Of a stretch of DNA of 41,767 nt, positions 40,804 through 41,767 are shown one piece after another. Under the pieces are notes generated by a model, which worked only from the letters and a program-made list of their open reading frames with translations, did no database searches and was not told the DNA's origin. How positions within the stretch are numbered: position 1 is the first letter of the stretch; the number at the start of each line of letters is the position of its first letter. Source of the stretch: Myxococcota bacterium (GTDB taxonomy: Bacteria > Myxococcota_C > UBA6777); contig JAKLKB010000053.1 of NCBI GenBank assembly GCA_023150835.1, forward strand, positions 1-41,767. The letters run 5' to 3'. The position numbers and the translations under genes are program-made.

Positions 40804-41195
40804 ATACGAGATCCGCCTATTGTATGATCGTAAAAATGTAGGGGCAGCCGTCCGTGAAGTACGTGAAAAAGTAGGGGCAGACAGGTGTGGCTGCCCAATC
40901 ACAGGGCGTTTACAACAAACCGCATCGACGCTTATGGGTACGCTTTTGACGGATATGGTAGGAATGATGATCGCAAACGAATGGCATGAGTTGGTCCAAG
41001 TGACAGGTGTGGCTGCCCAATCACAGGGCGTTTACAACAAACCGCATCGACGCTTATGGATACGCTTTTGACGGATATTGTAGGAAGGATGATCGCAAAC
41101 GAATGGCATGAGTGGGTCCAAGTGCCCCCTGTGGCCGCCCAAGAACAGGGCGTCTACGCACTATCCTACGGGAACACATCACACGGATATCGTAT
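40804..41195 (+). repeat. MITE-like composite element, copy G
   Basis: Begins ATACGAGATCCG (40804-40815) and ends CGGATATCGTAT (41184-41195). Inner ends (GACGGATATGG near 40947, GACGGATATTG near 41070) show that it is built of three nested units sharing a core of the type GGTGTGGCTGCCCAATCACA. No gene in the 609-bp gap 40570-41178. Confidence 0.75.
40880..41123 (+). repeat. 122-bp tandem duplication inside copy G
   Basis: Block starting GACAGGTGTGGCTGCCCAAT at 40880 is repeated at 41002 with only a handful of differences. The period of 122 bp and the high identity point to a recent event. Confidence 0.85.
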
Positions 41196-41697
41196 AAGTC
41201 CTATCGAAGAGCGGATAGGTTTGGGCTGTGGGTTCGTTTACTTTTGCTCCAGCGTCACTAAACCGTCCGCGCTTTTGCCTTCTGGAGATTTTTTCGATCT
41301 TTTCATCAGACCATGTGGAAGATATCTCACGCAGAATTTCTTCTAATCGAGGATTTATCGAGAGATTCCTTTCTTCTTTTCTGCGCAAGATGCCTTTGCA
41401 CCCTGTGGGTGTGATATAGAAGTTCTCTGTAGCGTTGACATCGATCACGTTGAAAAGATTACCGAAAACAGGATCCAAGGGTTGCTCTGAACCATTGATC
41501 GTCCGTCCGTTATCCACCAGTACGGGACTTTTTGAAAGATCAATTACAGTACATTCTGGAGAGACACGGATACAGGAAGAAAGCAACCCGGTGTCGGGAT
41601 CTGCCAAAACGATTGTTTTATCTCCTTGCCCACCTTCCGCACTGAACATTTGAAGTATGAGGAATAAGAGACCGGCGTTTGGGTTGGCAAAAAGCAA
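41179..41697 (-). CDS. Hypothetical secreted or membrane-linked protein, end inside a repeat
   Basis: 172 aa if started at TTG 41697; ATG 41649 would give 156 aa. Neither has a good ribosome binding site. The first ~20 residues are hydrophobic (LFLILQMFSAEGG), perhaps a signal sequence that lost its proper start. The body (CIRVSPECTVIDLSKSPVLV, then ENFYITPTGCKGILRRKEE) has three Cys and reads like a real protein. The last residues (TYTISV and stop) are encoded by the terminal inverted repeat of copy G, so the original end is lost. It may be a decaying gene. No family recognised. Confidence 0.45.
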   Translation of the reverse strand: MLFANPNAGLLFLILQMFSAEGGQGDKTIVLADPDTGLLSSCIRVSPECTVIDLSKSPVLVDNGRTINGSEQPLDPVFGNLFNVIDVNATENFYITPTGCKGILRRKEERNLSINPRLEEILREISSTWSDEKIEKISRRQKRGRFSDAGAKVNEPTAQTYPLFDRTYTISV

Positions 41698-41712
41698 GGA
41701 GCGAGATAGAGT
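41684..41712 (+). promoter_or_regulatory. Promoter of the gene that leaves the window
   Basis: TTGGCA (41684-41689), 17-base spacer, TAGAGT (41707-41712): five and four matches to consensus. The start would be near 41719, 35 bases before ATG 41754. It overlaps the start of the minus-strand hypothetical gene. Confidence 0.5.
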
Positions 41713-41753
41713 TGCGCTTTGGTTTGTTTTGGCCGAAACAAAGGAGCGCTCTC

Positions 41754-41767
41754 ATGAATATGCAAAC
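41754..41767 (+). CDS. Start of a gene cut by the window edge
   Basis: AAAGGAG (41740-41746), seven bases, then ATG at 41754; only MNMQ is visible. The good promoter and ribosome binding site make a real start likely. Nothing can be said about the product. Confidence 0.5.

Overview
The window reads as a chromosomal segment of a Myxococcota-like (deltaproteobacterial) bacterium. The evidence is a secreted protein with a MYXO-CTERM-like tail (a GCGC motif, a hydrophobic helix and a basic end), several lipoproteins with Thr/Pro/Glu linkers, a very large AAA/TPR signalling protein, and membrane-anchored accessory proteins of the kind often found near myxobacterial Ser/Thr kinases. Taxonomy is inferred from protein style only; there is no rRNA gene. 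No transposase, integrase, phage gene or CRISPR array is visible.

Layout. 0-5.5 kb: 3' part of a giant regulatory ATPase. 5.6-11.3 kb: a RIFT-barrel lyase-like lipoprotein, a repeat-rich intergenic region, an unrecognised 735-aa protein and a PlsC-type acyltransferase. 11.3-16.4 kb (minus): a lipoprotein with a YadA-head-like repeat array, then a four-gene operon (HTH protein, unknown, Lon-S16-like membrane protein, PEGA-like membrane protein). 16.8-18.9 kb (minus): hemN and an unknown gene. 19.2-23.7 kb: saccharopine-dehydrogenase-family protein, tmRNA (ssrA), SDR and a His-rich COG0523 GTPase. 24-29 kb: TMTC-like GT-C protein and GT87-like membrane protein, divergently transcribed, then galE. 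29.1-29.8 kb: MOSC protein. 30-30.9 kb: repeats and gene remnants. 31-36.7 kb: RNase H-like, GrpE-like and Hsp70-like genes in one direction. 36.7-41.8 kb: a 958-aa surface protein with 21 eight-cysteine repeats, a CorA-like protein, a repeat cluster and the first codons of a new gene.

Three features cut across the genes. (1) A family of short non-coding elements, MITE-like with imperfect 12-bp terminal inverted repeats (ATACGAAATCCG ... CGGATATCGTAT), plus a separate hairpin-rich ~150-bp module, fills most long intergenic regions and in three places supplies or abuts the stop codon of a gene. (2) At least nine genes carry near-perfect in-frame tandem repeats (12-45 bp units) in linkers or tails. 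(3) GATC seems strongly favoured by synonymous codon choice in most genes.

The best candidate for an undescribed system is the 30.9-36.7 kb cassette: an Hsp70-like ATPase whose C-terminal part is a helical-repeat-like domain, paired with an oversized coiled-coil GrpE-like protein and preceded by an RNase H-fold protein behind a clear promoter. No DnaJ is present. Its job cannot be read from the sequence.
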